A DNA stretch of 20,063 nt from an uncultured Erysipelotrichaceae bacterium (GCA_905201565.1 CAJKOS010000016.1:1-20063), one strand, 5' to 3'. Positions 1-8,287 are shown, numbered from the stretch's first letter. Made by a program: numbers and translations. Notes: generated from the letters alone by a model not told the origin.

Positions 1-53
1 TAATAGAAAAAGCTTCCTGGAAGCTCCGACTTCTATAAGTCGGAGTAGTTCAC
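1..53 (+). mobile_element. Right end of an IS200/IS605-family (tnpB) element, with omegaRNA 3' scaffold
   Basis: Two adjacent hairpins are visible: AGCTTC-CTG-GAAGCT at 11-25 and CTCCGACTT-CTAT-AAGTCGGAG at 24-45, which overlap slightly, followed by TAGTTCAC at 46-53. A GC-rich stem followed by GTTCAC is typical of the right end of tnpB-carrying IS605-type elements, where it also forms the 3' scaffold of the TnpB guide RNA. The flanking host DNA from 54 onward would then be the guide. TAATAG at 1-6 may be the tnpB stop, but tnpB itself is outside the window. The junction falls inside a surface-protein gene on the opposite strand: its InlB-type repeat reads normally up to Asp-Phe-Ser-Thr and then turns into unrelated residues at the hairpins. 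The family assignment rests on structure and end motif only. Confidence 0.6.
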
Positions 54-1882
54 ATGTGCTGAAGTCTACGGGAATCGTAAGATCTGCGGCCATATACCAT
101 CCGGTAAAGGTATGGGCTGTTTTGGATGGATCATTCGGACGGAAGATCAGTGAGCCTTCCGGATACCGCTGTGCCTGTATTTCTGTACCGCCACTTGTTT
201 CAAAACTGAGCGTATATGACTGCTTTGTCTCATCAGCTGCACATGTAACCGTATAGGTAAGGGAAGTGTTGGAAGGTGCTTGTACTGGTGAGACGAGCAG
301 GATGGTCGAATTTTCTCCACCATATTGTCTGATGTAATCCATCATGCCATCAAACGATGGTGTTGTGCCTGCTTCAAATTTCACTTCAACATCTGGTACA
401 ACGTTGCCAAGTCCTACAAATGTGTATGTCGCTGTCAATGTTGTATCAAGATATGCCGCATTGAATGAAGCACCGTCTGTTCCATACTTTTCCGCAAAGA
501 AGAGATCTGCCGTCATGCTGAGAGGGACATCTTCTTCTATGTCATTTGGATTTTCCAGGTTGAGGAAGCGGGTATAGGTCAAAGTATCGTGGTTGCGCGT
601 ACCTGTGGTGGAAAGGTCATTGAAGTTGAATGTTCCACCATACTTTGTGGTATAGGTACGGGTTTCAACAGTGCCATCTTCCTTTTGGACATTATTGATC
701 GTTACGGTGTACTTCTTCAATGTGGTATTGAAGTAGAAGGTTCTGTCAGCGGTGAGGCTGATATTTTCTACAGGCTCCGTGTAACCGGAAATGGATTCAT
801 ATTTGACATTTGTACCATCTTCAAGTGTGTAGTTTTCATAGTCGATCAATTCGAGCACTTCATCATAAGAAGGCAGGTCGAAGACATCAGTTCTGCCATG
901 TCTTTCAGTCCATACAGTGGTATAGCCATCGGTTTCATTTCCAACTGCGATGGATGCGGTGAACTTCTCATTCAGTTCTGTTTCACTGTAGTTTGTCCCG
1001 ATGACAGGTACCACAATGTCGATGTCATACTTCGAGAAGGCAAGCTTGCCACCACGCCACGTGATGCGCATGGTTGTCGAAAGACTGCGGGCACCATCTG
1101 GTATATCTGTCTTTATGACACCATTTTTATCAATGGTGAAGCGATTATCGTCAAAGGTGATGGTGAAGCGGTCTAATGGATATGGAGTTTCACTCTTTTC
1201 ACCATTGGTCAGATCGATCTCTTTCATGGTGCGATAGATTTCTGGTAATTCCATCGTGATGCCATTGCTGGAATTCTCATCCCTGTCTTTGATATAGAGG
1301 GCATCGTTATCATCTTCAGGCAAGGAGAAGTCATAGACGTTTTCTTTGTCACCTGCTGTCAGGATCGGGAATTCCCCATTATAGAGGGTTGGCTCATATT
1401 TTAATAGGTTCAGGAATACCTGTGCCTTAAATTTGACTGTGACAAAGATGCCAAAGTCAACATAGAGGGCACCAAGCATTTCTTCCGTATCGTTGAAGGC
1501 TTCGGTATTGGCAGGCCGCAGCTTTTCGAAGGTATAAATGAAATAGCCATAGAGTTTCAAATAGGCACCGAATTGGACATTGGCACCAACACTGGCAATG
1601 TGGGTAATCAATATGCCGAAGGCAATTTCTGCTTTAATTCCTGCTCTTACGCCAAGGGTACCCATGACATAAAACTGGAAGTGGAATTGTTCATCTACCA
1701 GGTCGGTTTCACTCGAACCGGATGTACCTTCGATGATATGCAGCCAGAAGTTGTAGCGCTTGCCGATCTGATAGGCAAAGTCTGCTCCAAGAGAAACATT
1801 CATACTTGCCTCAATGAGGAAGTTGACCGTTACCTTGACCGCTACAACACCGAGATACTTTGTCACGGAATACATTTCTTTA
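54..1882 (-). pseudogene. Downstream fragment of the broken giant surface protein (dockerin/InlB-repeat type)
   Basis: The minus strand is open across this whole stretch but has no start or ribosome site of its own. It begins in frame with KEMYSVTKYLG and continues with long amphipathic beta-strand-like stretches (for example ASMNVSLGADF and GALYVDFGIFVTVKF). It ends in an InlB/Listeria-Bacteroides-type repeat (SFETSGGTEIQ, then HTFTGWYMAADL). It is the continuation of the ORF at 2024-4474: joining the two across the 194-bp insertion gives LLNKE-MYSVTK with no frame change. The left boundary is the IS605-like end, so the true C-terminus lies beyond the window. No sortase motif or anchor is visible here. 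It was probably part of a cell-surface or secreted protein; no enzymatic domain is recognised. Confidence 0.75.
1875..1882. repeat. Target-site duplication, left copy (TTTCTTTA)
   Basis: TTTCTTTA at 1875-1882 is repeated exactly at 2077-2084, directly outside the terminal inverted repeats of the 194-bp insertion. Removing one copy together with the insert fuses the two parts of the surface-protein gene in frame. Confidence 0.8.
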
Positions 1883-2076
1883 AAAATCCGCTTTTGCAGA
1901 AGAGAGATGGTGATTTATGTCTATTATTTCCAAATTTCAGGCGAATATGGTATAGCATTGCTGAAAATTAACATGAAATTAGGCGTTGCCTTAACCGCAA
2001 ATGTTAAGTAATCATTTGACCTTCTAATCTTTTGGTATAGAGATGTCCCATATCCCACTTCTGCAAAAGATGATTT
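1883..2076. mobile_element. 194-bp MITE-like insertion with terminal inverted repeats and 8-bp target duplication
   Basis: The left end reads AAAATCCGCTTTTGCAGAAG. The right end, read inward on the minus strand, gives AAATCATCTTTTGCAGAAG. The shared core CTTTTGCAGAAG is a perfect 12-bp inverted repeat (1891-1902 and 2058-2069), and AAATC outside it also matches. Both ends are flanked by the direct repeat TTTCTTTA. The insert carries stops in the reading frame of the interrupted gene and changes its phase (194+8 bp). No transposase can be encoded in it, so it would be a non-autonomous element mobilised in trans. An 8-bp duplication is known for several IS families (IS256, ISL3, IS66, IS1595 among them), but the ends do not let me name one. 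It could also be an internally deleted copy of a larger IS. Confidence 0.78.
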
Positions 2077-4474
2077 TTTCTTTATTCAATAACTGAATCC
2101 AGTCACATTCCTGCTGCAACATTTCCTTGTAACGGTCCATGAGAGCATCAGTGCCGAATTTTGCGTCTTCTTCCGTATCTGCTTCAAGGACTGCATCGAG
2201 CGCATCGCTCACATCTTCACCGGCAAGTTCCTGTTCCAGCTGTTCAAAAGAGTATGCAGTGCCATCGATTTCCACCATTGGCAGCATTTCTTTATAACTT
2301 TCAATCTGGCTGAGTATATCTGTTACAGCCTCGCCTTTTTTGGCCATTCGCTTAGCCTTTGTGGCAAGGGTATCAATCTTGCGCAAGGCTTCTTTGATCT
2401 GTGGTGTGGCATGCGGACCATTATAATCATTTGCAAGAGCCTTCCATTTTTTGACTGAAGAAGGGTCATCAGAGACAGTATATGTCCTTGCGCCAATTGA
2501 CATGGATGTATAGTCACCGATATCGATGGAACTTTTGACGTCCACTTCATCCAGTACCGGAATGATAAAATACCAGTTCCATCTTGTGGAGACATCCGCA
2601 TTGATATCGAGCATGACTTCCTGCTCAAAAGCAGCATTTAAAGCGATCTTGATGGAAGAGGCAGCCGTATCTGTCAATTTGGATGTAACCGACAGGGTGA
2701 TGCCGACTTCAAGCCGCAAACCTACACCATTTTCTATAAAGTGTCTGTTCTTGAAAAATTCCGCATGAATATAAGGGTCTTCAATGAGAAACTTTGTCTT
2801 TCCTTTGCCAAAGATTGCTGTGCCTTCTCTTGTAATGGACGCGGATTGTATTTCCGCTTCTGTAATTCCATTTGCGAGCAGTCTTTGTTGTACTTCTTCT
2901 GTCTGCAGGGCACTTTCCGCAAGCTGTGTCATCGCTTCATCCACAAAACCGCTTTCTTCAGCCTGCCTTTCAATATCCGCAATCACTTCTTCCTGGTTGA
3001 TGCTTTCCAGAATTTCATCACTGCTCACCGGCTGGCTGACATAGAAGTTCATGTAGTCTTCAATGTCTTCTTTGGAAATGGTTTTGTAATATGCGGTTTC
3101 GTTTTCCAGCCTTGTGACCTGTCCATAGACTGCCTGTGTGTTTTCATCTGCTTCTTCAAAGTCTGTTGTATAGAAGATGAGGTAGTCATTGACATCAATT
3201 TTGGGTTCTGTGCTTTTTCCAAGAATTGCCCAGGCATTTGTGTCGTAGCTGTTGATGGCGATGGAGCCTTCAGTTCCCTCTGGCAATGTATCTACCTTAA
3301 AAGGAATGGAATCAGGCATAGCCAGCACCTCTTCCGTATCATTTTCATCAAGGCTTTCAAAGCTGTATATATCACCATTGACGGCAGTGATGCGTATGAA
3401 GGCCATCGCATCATCTTCATAATCATTTGCTGTATAGTCCCTGTTTCTTGGATCTGTTGTTTCATAGATGGACACAACATCACCTGTTTCAAGATCCTGT
3501 GACGTCATCGTGAACGTGCCGGTCACTTTATCGGTGGATGTGTCATTGCTCAAAAGACCATTTTCAATGACATCGAGTGTTTCGCCATCGATGGTATATT
3601 GCATTTCTATAGTATCCTGGATAAAGATCAAATCCGGATTATAGAGGATTTGATCAAGTTCGTCTTTATGGATGATGAAGTTGACCGTTCGAAACATCGC
3701 ATCTTTATCATGGAAATTCAATCCTTCCGACAAAGTCAATGCATATGTGGAACCAGGGTTGAATCCATTTGGGGCATAGATGGTAAATGTGCCATCCCCA
3801 TTGTCTTTGACAGATGTTTCCACTGCTTCTGTGCCATCTTTTGTGGCAAGGGAATACATTGTTTTGACTTCTTCTGTATCAGAAACATTACCACTTATAA
3901 CAAAAGATACATCTGCTGGCTGGTCTTGTAATGCAAAAGAAGTGATGGAAAGCTGTTGTTGAGAAGGTGTTTCTTCATAGGAGGCAGTCAGAATAAGATC
4001 ACTTGTGATGATTTCACTATCTTTCTGATAGATGGTGCCATCTTCTTTCAGCCATCCGGTGAAGGTGCCATCTTCCTTTTGTGGCACAGGCAGTTCTCCC
4101 CGATAAGAATATCCTTCACCTGCTTCTATGGATGCAAAGTCTCCACCGCCATCTGTGTGAAAAGAAATGGTATGAAGAACTGGTGTGAGACTATCGCGAT
4201 TATTGACGAGGTAGTCCTTGACCATCGTGACATCTGTTTCATCGATGATGCCATCCGCATTGACATCGGCTTCTTTGAAATGGATGGAAGAGACAGCTTC
4301 TTCTTCATTTGCGATATATCTCTCCATGAGATTGACATCCATCAGTTCCACGACTTTGTTTCCATCGCCATCGCCATATATGGTGTCATTTGTGGCAAAT
4401 ACAGGTTTGGAAGCCTGGGGCAGAATGGATGTGAGAATACTGCAGGATAACAGCAATGTGATGATTCGCTTCAT
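2024..4474 (-). CDS. N-terminal part of an exported dockerin-like/InlB-repeat surface protein, cut short by an insertion
   Basis: The ATG at 4474 is preceded by AAGGGAGAA and opens with a clear signal peptide (MKRIITLLLSCSILTSIL, probable cleavage after PVFA, residue 27). An earlier in-frame ATG at 4525 lies inside the upstream terminator and would bury the signal peptide. Residues about 30-90 carry two dockerin-like calcium loops (DGDGNKVVELMD and DVNADGIIDETD), followed by an InlB-type repeat with FTGW near residues 97-165. The rest is acidic and rich in beta-strand-like segments; no catalytic motif is recognised. About 816 residues are encoded. The last 16 or so after LLNKE come from the inserted element, ending in a TAG at 2024-2026. 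Placement at the N-terminus is unusual for a dockerin pair. The gene lies directly downstream of a LuxR-type regulator locus. Confidence 0.8.
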   Translation of the reverse strand: MKRIITLLLSCSILTSILPQASKPVFATNDTIYGDGDGNKVVELMDVNLMERYIANEEEAVSSIHFKEADVNADGIIDETDVTMVKDYLVNNRDSLTPVLHTISFHTDGGGDFASIEAGEGYSYRGELPVPQKEDGTFTGWLKEDGTIYQKDSEIITSDLILTASYEETPSQQQLSITSFALQDQPADVSFVISGNVSDTEEVKTMYSLATKDGTEAVETSVKDNGDGTFTIYAPNGFNPGSTYALTLSEGLNFHDKDAMFRTVNFIIHKDELDQILYNPDLIFIQDTIEMQYTIDGETLDVIENGLLSNDTSTDKVTGTFTMTSQDLETGDVVSIYETTDPRNRDYTANDYEDDAMAFIRITAVNGDIYSFESLDENDTEEVLAMPDSIPFKVDTLPEGTEGSIAINSYDTNAWAILGKSTEPKIDVNDYLIFYTTDFEEADENTQAVYGQVTRLENETAYYKTISKEDIEDYMNFYVSQPVSSDEILESINQEEVIADIERQAEESGFVDEAMTQLAESALQTEEVQQRLLANGITEAEIQSASITREGTAIFGKGKTKFLIEDPYIHAEFFKNRHFIENGVGLRLEVGITLSVTSKLTDTAASSIKIALNAAFEQEVMLDINADVSTRWNWYFIIPVLDEVDVKSSIDIGDYTSMSIGARTYTVSDDPSSVKKWKALANDYNGPHATPQIKEALRKIDTLATKAKRMAKKGEAVTDILSQIESYKEMLPMVEIDGTAYSFEQLEQELAGEDVSDALDAVLEADTEEDAKFGTDALMDRYKEMLQQECDWIQLLNKEKIIFCRSGIWDISIPKD
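2077..2084. repeat. Target-site duplication, right copy (TTTCTTTA)
   Basis: This is the second copy of the 8-bp duplication that borders the 194-bp insertion. In the host gene it encodes part of the Asn-Lys-Glu stretch just before the break. Confidence 0.8.
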
Positions 4475-4504
4475 AAGTATTTCTCCCTTTTGATTCATAG
4501 TAAC

Positions 4505-4565
4505 AAAAAAGCCGTTTTTCCCCATCGCCCGTCAAAGGGTATAAATCGGGCAGGGGGAAGACGGC
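4505..4565 (-). terminator. Rho-independent terminator after the LuxR-type regulator
   Basis: On the minus strand a long imperfect stem (GCCGTC and TTCCCC arms pairing with GGGGAA and CGGC, plus TGCCCG with CGGGC) is followed by six T residues at 4510-4505. It starts 3 nt after the regulator stop and ends just upstream of the surface-protein start, so the two loci are probably transcribed separately. Confidence 0.82.
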
Positions 4566-4568
4566 CTG

Positions 4569-5151
4569 TTATTTCAACATATATTGTTTGAGCTGCTGTC
4601 TTTGATGTATGTTGAGCTTTTGTAAGATAGTGGAAATGTGATGCTTGACAGTGTGAACGGAAATGTTCATGTGAGAGGCTATTTCCTGATTTGTCCAGCC
4701 TCTTGCGGCAAGCATGGCTACCGCAATTTCGGTTGTGGTAAGATCATCTGCTACATCTTCACCGGTAGTTGGATTATGGATGCGCCTCCAGCCATAGGAG
4801 AAGCGGTAAGTAATCTCTATGATACGCTTGAAATCTTCTGGCCATTGTGGTTTGATCACTGCTTCCAGCATTCCGCCAAGTAATCCATGATGTTCACCAA
4901 AAGCTTCGATAAGATCATCTGGCTGCGCCAGGTTCCATGCGCTAAGGAGATGCCTTTCTGCCTGTTCTTTATCTTTGAGGCTCATGTAATCCATGACGGC
5001 GATGAGGTGTAAATAGATGGCAGGGATGGGATATTGTGAGGCTCCCATTTCCAGGGTTGCTTCGGTGATGCCGACACTTTTGCCATATTCTCCTTTAAGG
5101 TAAAGATAATGTGCCTCAACATAGAGGGCAAACGCCCTTAGTCCCGGGGGG
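4569..5151 (-). pseudogene. LuxR-type transcriptional regulator, C-terminal part after a frameshift
   Basis: The C-terminus has a typical LuxR/GerE helix-turn-helix: LTTTEIAVAMLAARGWTNQE, then IASHMNISVHTVKHHISTIL. Preceding it are helical, repeat-like segments (HYLYLKGEYGKS, HLIAVMDYMSLKDK) that continue the N-terminal piece at 5116-5744. The two halves sit in different frames. The switch point is the run CCCGGGGGG at 5143-5151: with one G fewer, HLPPG reads straight into LRAFALYVEAHY. An ATG at 5048 could start a shorter product, but it has no convincing ribosome site. The restored full protein would be about 394 residues. It would be a DNA-binding regulator, with the target unknown; the downstream surface protein is the nearest candidate. 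Confidence 0.72.
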
Positions 5152-5744
5152 AAGATGGGTGAGAAATGACTGAATGGGAGGCATTTCTTTTGGAAGTGGC
5201 AGATGTAAAAGAACAGCAGAAGTAAAGGCGATGAAGTCTTCAGCAGCTATGGATGGGGAAGAGTTAGCAGAAAGGGCTTCGTGAATCAGGGAAAGCGCTG
5301 CCTTTGCCTGTTGTATTTCGGATAAGGAAAGGTTTGCATAGGCGTAGATAAGACATGCGGACAGACGGTGGTGCTCACTGCTGCTATGCATATATGGTTT
5401 AGCATGTCTGATTGCTTTTTCAGGCTGCCCGCTGAAATAGTAATATTCCGCAATGGCAATATCTTTGTCTTCCTGTAAAGAGAAGTTCTCAATTGTCTTC
5501 CTGCAGGAACCAGGTTCAAATGAGGTGTTCATTAATGGCATCAGCCCATTGAAGGAAACAGGGGGAGCAAACATGGAAGTGTCGTTATGACGTGGGTCTT
5601 CCGGTTTTGTGGCAGTCCTGGGAATTTCCCATGACCAGCCAAATTTTCTGCATCCTGCAATTCTTCCTTCTGCACAATATCTCTGCACAAGCCTTTGCGA
5701 TATCTTCCATTTCCAGCAGCTTCTTTCGCTGTCATATATTCCAT
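5116..5744 (-). pseudogene. LuxR-type transcriptional regulator, N-terminal part with its own frameshift
   Basis: The natural start is the ATG at 5744, about 9 nt after GAGGAG, giving MEYMTAKEAA. The expected continuation, WKWKISQRLVQRYCAEGRIA followed by GCRKFGWSWEIP, is in another frame. That sequence is a MerR/excisionase-like HTH_17 domain, seen at the N-terminus of related regulators. One base appears to be missing near 5709, where an extra T would give EAAWKWKIS. After this HTH come roughly 130 residues of helical, TPR-like sequence, up to a premature stop at 5116 caused by the second shift at 5143-5151. The two shifts cancel, so the first and last parts share a frame. The coding start lies 39 bp after the FNR-like gene, so it may belong to that operon. 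Confidence 0.7.
5143..5151. repeat. Homopolymer tract (C3G6) at the frameshift of the LuxR-type gene
   Basis: CCCGGGGGG on the plus strand is where the regulator changes frame. A single-base length change of the six-G run restores the downstream frame, so this may be a slippage-prone tract, a fixed mutation or a sequencing error. Confidence 0.6.
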
Positions 5745-5783
5745 ATGCAATCACTCCTCATGTTCGCAATAGCGAATACTTTC

Positions 5784-6488
5784 TCACAATGTATACAGTG
5801 ACTTTAATGCATCCCTGTCAATTACTCTGAGCCTTCCATTACCTTCCCTGCGGATGAGATTCTTCTTTTCAAGCTGGGAAAGGTAGCGGGAAATGGTCTC
5901 ACGGCGCAAACCGATGGATGCCGCAATGTCATCGAGTTTCATATCGATGGTACTGCCAATACAGCGGGTATCCCGAAACAACAGGAAGGCTGCTATGCGC
6001 TCCTCAGGATGGCGGATGCTGAAGAGAAAGGCTTTCTCATTAGCATCCTGCAGTTCCTTTGACAGCATCTCGATGAGATACATGGCAGTTTCCGGACTGG
6101 TGCGCAATACTTCCATGAAGTCCTGACGGCTGATGCGGCACATGACAACTGGTGTCAAAGTGACAATGTCATACTGGTATGTATGTTCTGGTAGAAACAT
6201 CCCATGCCAGATAGCCTGTCCTTCATGGAGGACATCGAGGATGTGTTCATCCCCATTACTATCTATATGACATGTCTTGATACGTCCTTTGGTAATGACA
6301 AGTACTTCATCAATGGCATCGCCTTCACTGACAATCCGCTCATTTTTGGGATGCACTGTGCGGGTGTGGTGCTCGAGCAATCTGTTTTTGGCATCTGGTG
6401 GCAGTTCCTTGAACAGACGTATGGAATCAATACAATGTTCCTGGTGTTTTGTGAACGGGCAGTTTTCATCGCAATGCAGTTCATTCAT
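5784..6488 (-). CDS. Crp/Fnr-family regulator with an FNR-like cysteine set
   Basis: This 234-residue protein has a cyclic-nucleotide-binding-type beta-roll (about 25-130), a dimer helix (about 135-160) and a winged HTH with recognition helix RRETISRYLSQLEKK (about 195-209). E-x-x-S-R in that helix is the residue pattern by which E. coli FNR reads TTGAT half-sites. Cysteines at 6, 10, 19 and 117 match the layout of the FNR [4Fe-4S] ligands: three at the N-terminus and one in a VMCRI context equivalent to FNR Cys122. An oxygen- or redox-sensing role is therefore inferred; the N-terminal spacing (C-x3-C-x8-C) differs from E. coli FNR (C-x2-C-x5-C). The start overlaps the yfcE stop as ATGA, implying translational coupling. 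No exact TTGAT-N4-ATCAA site was noticed nearby. Confidence 0.88.
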   Translation of the reverse strand: MNELHCDENCPFTKHQEHCIDSIRLFKELPPDAKNRLLEHHTRTVHPKNERIVSEGDAIDEVLVITKGRIKTCHIDSNGDEHILDVLHEGQAIWHGMFLPEHTYQYDIVTLTPVVMCRISRQDFMEVLRTSPETAMYLIEMLSKELQDANEKAFLFSIRHPEERIAAFLLFRDTRCIGSTIDMKLDDIAASIGLRRETISRYLSQLEKKNLIRREGNGRLRVIDRDALKSLYTL

Positions 6489-7030
6489 ACAAAATGGACC
6501 TCCATATAGGATTTGTGATCTGTGGTATAAACGGTAAAACCCTGTTCATCCAGGATCCCATAGGTAGAAGGATGACCACCTTTTGGCAAAGAGATGGAAC
6601 CCGGGTTCAAAAGATACATGCCATCTTTCTCCATGGCTGTAGGAATATGGGTATGACCACTGATGAAGATATCGCCCTTTTCCATCTCAGGCAGGTTATC
6701 TGGTCCATAGATATGACCATGGCTCATGATGAGACGATGACCCTTGAACGGGATGATGTTTGTGGTAGAAAGGCAGGGGAAGGAAAGCACCATCTGATCA
6801 ACTTCAGTGTCACAATTTCCCCTTACCGCAATGATTTTGTTCTTGTTGCGGTTCATGATTTCAATCACTGCCTTTGGATCATAGTCGTCAGGGATTGTAT
6901 TGCGTGGTCCATGATACAGAATATCACCAGGAGTGAGAATGTAGTCTGCTTTGTGGAAGGATAAGGCTTCTTCCATTGCCTGTGCACCAGTCAGTGCACC
7001 ATGTATATCGGATATGACAAGATATTTCAT
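6485..7030 (-). CDS. yfcE: YfcE-type metallophosphodiesterase
   Basis: This 181-residue protein has the full calcineurin-like metallophosphoesterase set of the YfcE/MJ0936 group: D8 and H10 (SDIHG), D36 (PGD), GNCD at 71-74, SHGH at 103-106, GHTH at 125-128 and NPGS at 142-145. Several stretches match E. coli YfcE closely (HGPRN, AVRGNCD-EVDQM, GP-NLP). E. coli YfcE hydrolyses phosphodiesters in vitro with Mn2+; its natural substrate is unknown. It acts as a soluble cytoplasmic enzyme. The start at 7030 follows GAGGTAACAGT. The gene is first in a minus-strand unit with the FNR-like regulator, which overlaps its stop. Confidence 0.92.
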   Translation of the reverse strand: MKYLVISDIHGALTGAQAMEEALSFHKADYILTPGDILYHGPRNTIPDDYDPKAVIEIMNRNKNKIIAVRGNCDTEVDQMVLSFPCLSTTNIIPFKGHRLIMSHGHIYGPDNLPEMEKGDIFISGHTHIPTAMEKDGMYLLNPGSISLPKGGHPSTYGILDEQGFTVYTTDHKSYMEVHFV

Positions 7031-7041
7031 ACTGTTACCTC

Positions 7042-7069
7042 TTGTCTGATTATACCAAAATTGTAAAAT
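7042..7069 (+). promoter_or_regulatory. Probable promoter of coaBC-coaX
   Basis: TTGTCT at 7042-7047 and TAAAAT at 7064-7069 are 16 nt apart, followed by a short leader with CAGGAG before the ATG at 7097. It overlaps the divergent yfcE promoter, so the two may influence each other. Confidence 0.45.
7049..7057 (-). promoter_or_regulatory. Extended -10 promoter of yfcE
   Basis: The minus strand reads TGGTATAAT, a perfect extended -10 element, 19 nt before the yfcE start codon. The -35 region is weak, as is common with extended -10 promoters. Confidence 0.55.
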
Positions 7070-7096
7070 GTAGGGAGATAACAGGAGTGGTAAACC

Positions 7097-8284
7097 ATGG
7101 ATAAAAAATGTGTAATAGTTGGTGTGACAGGTGGCATAGCAGCCTATAAGGTGTGCTCACTTGTTTCCTCATTGAAGAAGAAGGGGCATGATGTGCATGT
7201 ACTGATGTCTAAAGGTGCTGAAGAGTTTGTGACACCTTTGACGATGCAGACATTGTCCGCAAATCGTGTTGTCCGGGATATTTTTACATTGGATGGTGAG
7301 GTGGAAGTACACCACATCAGCCTTGCGGAGAGGGCAGATGCCTTTGTGGTAGCACCTGCCAGTGCTGATTTTATTGCCAAGGCTGCCAATGGCATTGCGG
7401 ATGATATGTTGACGACGACATTTCTTGCGGCAACTTGTCCAAAGCTTGTGGTGCCGGCAATGAATGTGCATATGCTGGAAAATCCTGCTACCCAAAGGAA
7501 TATCAACCAGTTGAGAGAAGATGGCATTCTTGTGATGGAAAGTGCCAGTGGCTATCTTGCCTGTGGTGATGTGGGCAAGGGCAGGATGCCGGAAGCTGTG
7601 GAAATTGAAGATGCATTGATGGAAGTGATGGATGATAACAAGTTCCTTGAAGGAAAGAAGGTGCTTGTCAGTGCCGGAGCGACGATGGAAGCAGTTGATC
7701 CGGTACGATATATTACCAATCATTCTTCCGGAAAGATGGGCTTTGCCCTTGCCAGGGCTGCCCGCAATGCCGGGGCAGAGGTAACCCTTGTAACAGGCAA
7801 TACCGTTCTTTCAGATCCATTTGATGTCAGTACCATCCATGTCAAGAGCGCTAAGGATATGCATGATGCCATCCTTTCAAGAAGTGATGAGATGGATGCC
7901 ATCATCATGGCTGCTGCAGTTGCGGATTATACACCAAAGGAAATTGCTGAGGAAAAGATCAAGAAGAATGATGGTGATCTTTCGATTGCCCTGAAGCGCA
8001 CAGATGATATTCTTTTGGAACTTGGCAGAAAGAAAAAACCTGGTCAGGTATTGATCGGCTTCGCCATGGAAACAGAGAATCTGCTGGAAAATGCCACAAA
8101 GAAATTAGAAGCCAAAAATGCGGACTATATCATTGCTAACTCATTAAGGGAAAAGGGTGCTGGCTTTGGTGTGGATACCAATGTGGTGACCATATTGTCT
8201 CGGGTTGGGGAGAAGAACCTCGGTCTTCTTTCCAAGGAAGAGACAGCAGAGATGATTCTTGTGAATTGTCTGAAGGGAGAGTAA
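7097..8284 (+). CDS. coaBC: Bifunctional phosphopantothenoylcysteine decarboxylase/phosphopantothenate-cysteine ligase
   Basis: This 395-residue protein carries out steps two and three of coenzyme A synthesis from pantothenate: ligation of cysteine to 4'-phosphopantothenate, then decarboxylation to 4'-phosphopantetheine. The N-terminal CoaC flavodecarboxylase domain (1-180) shows the flavin-binding start GVTGGIAAYK, the catalytic His in HHISL (about 73), PAMN at 120-123 and the substrate clamp ACGDVGKGRM (155-164). The C-terminal CoaB domain (about 186-395) shows SAGAT, DPVR-ITN-SSGKMG and AAAVADY. One oddity is APASAD at 86-91, where the usual PASAN asparagine is aspartate. It is followed 3 nt later by coaX, forming a pathway operon. 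Confidence 0.96.
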   Translation: MDKKCVIVGVTGGIAAYKVCSLVSSLKKKGHDVHVLMSKGAEEFVTPLTMQTLSANRVVRDIFTLDGEVEVHHISLAERADAFVVAPASADFIAKAANGIADDMLTTTFLAATCPKLVVPAMNVHMLENPATQRNINQLREDGILVMESASGYLACGDVGKGRMPEAVEIEDALMEVMDDNKFLEGKKVLVSAGATMEAVDPVRYITNHSSGKMGFALARAARNAGAEVTLVTGNTVLSDPFDVSTIHVKSAKDMHDAILSRSDEMDAIIMAAAVADYTPKEIAEEKIKKNDGDLSIALKRTDDILLELGRKKKPGQVLIGFAMETENLLENATKKLEAKNADYIIANSLREKGAGFGVDTNVVTILSRVGEKNLGLLSKEETAEMILVNCLKGE

Positions 8285-8287
8285 AGG

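Noticed and set aside
589..1176. Long plus-strand ORF of 195 codons
   Set aside because: It lies opposite the continuous minus-strand surface-protein frame, which has recognisable repeats; the plus frame shows no motif and no ribosome site.
1814..2011. Plus-strand ORF of about 65 codons ending with a beta-strand-like sequence
   Set aside because: It crosses the boundary between host gene and inserted element and has no ribosome site; most of its first part is antisense to the surface-protein frame.
1903..2057. Inverted repeats at 1891-1902 and 2058-2069 as the borders of an invertible, phase-variable DNA segment
   Set aside because: Inverting the segment does not restore the frame (a stop follows near 2009), whereas removing the segment with one 8-bp direct repeat restores it perfectly. 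Insertion explains the data better.
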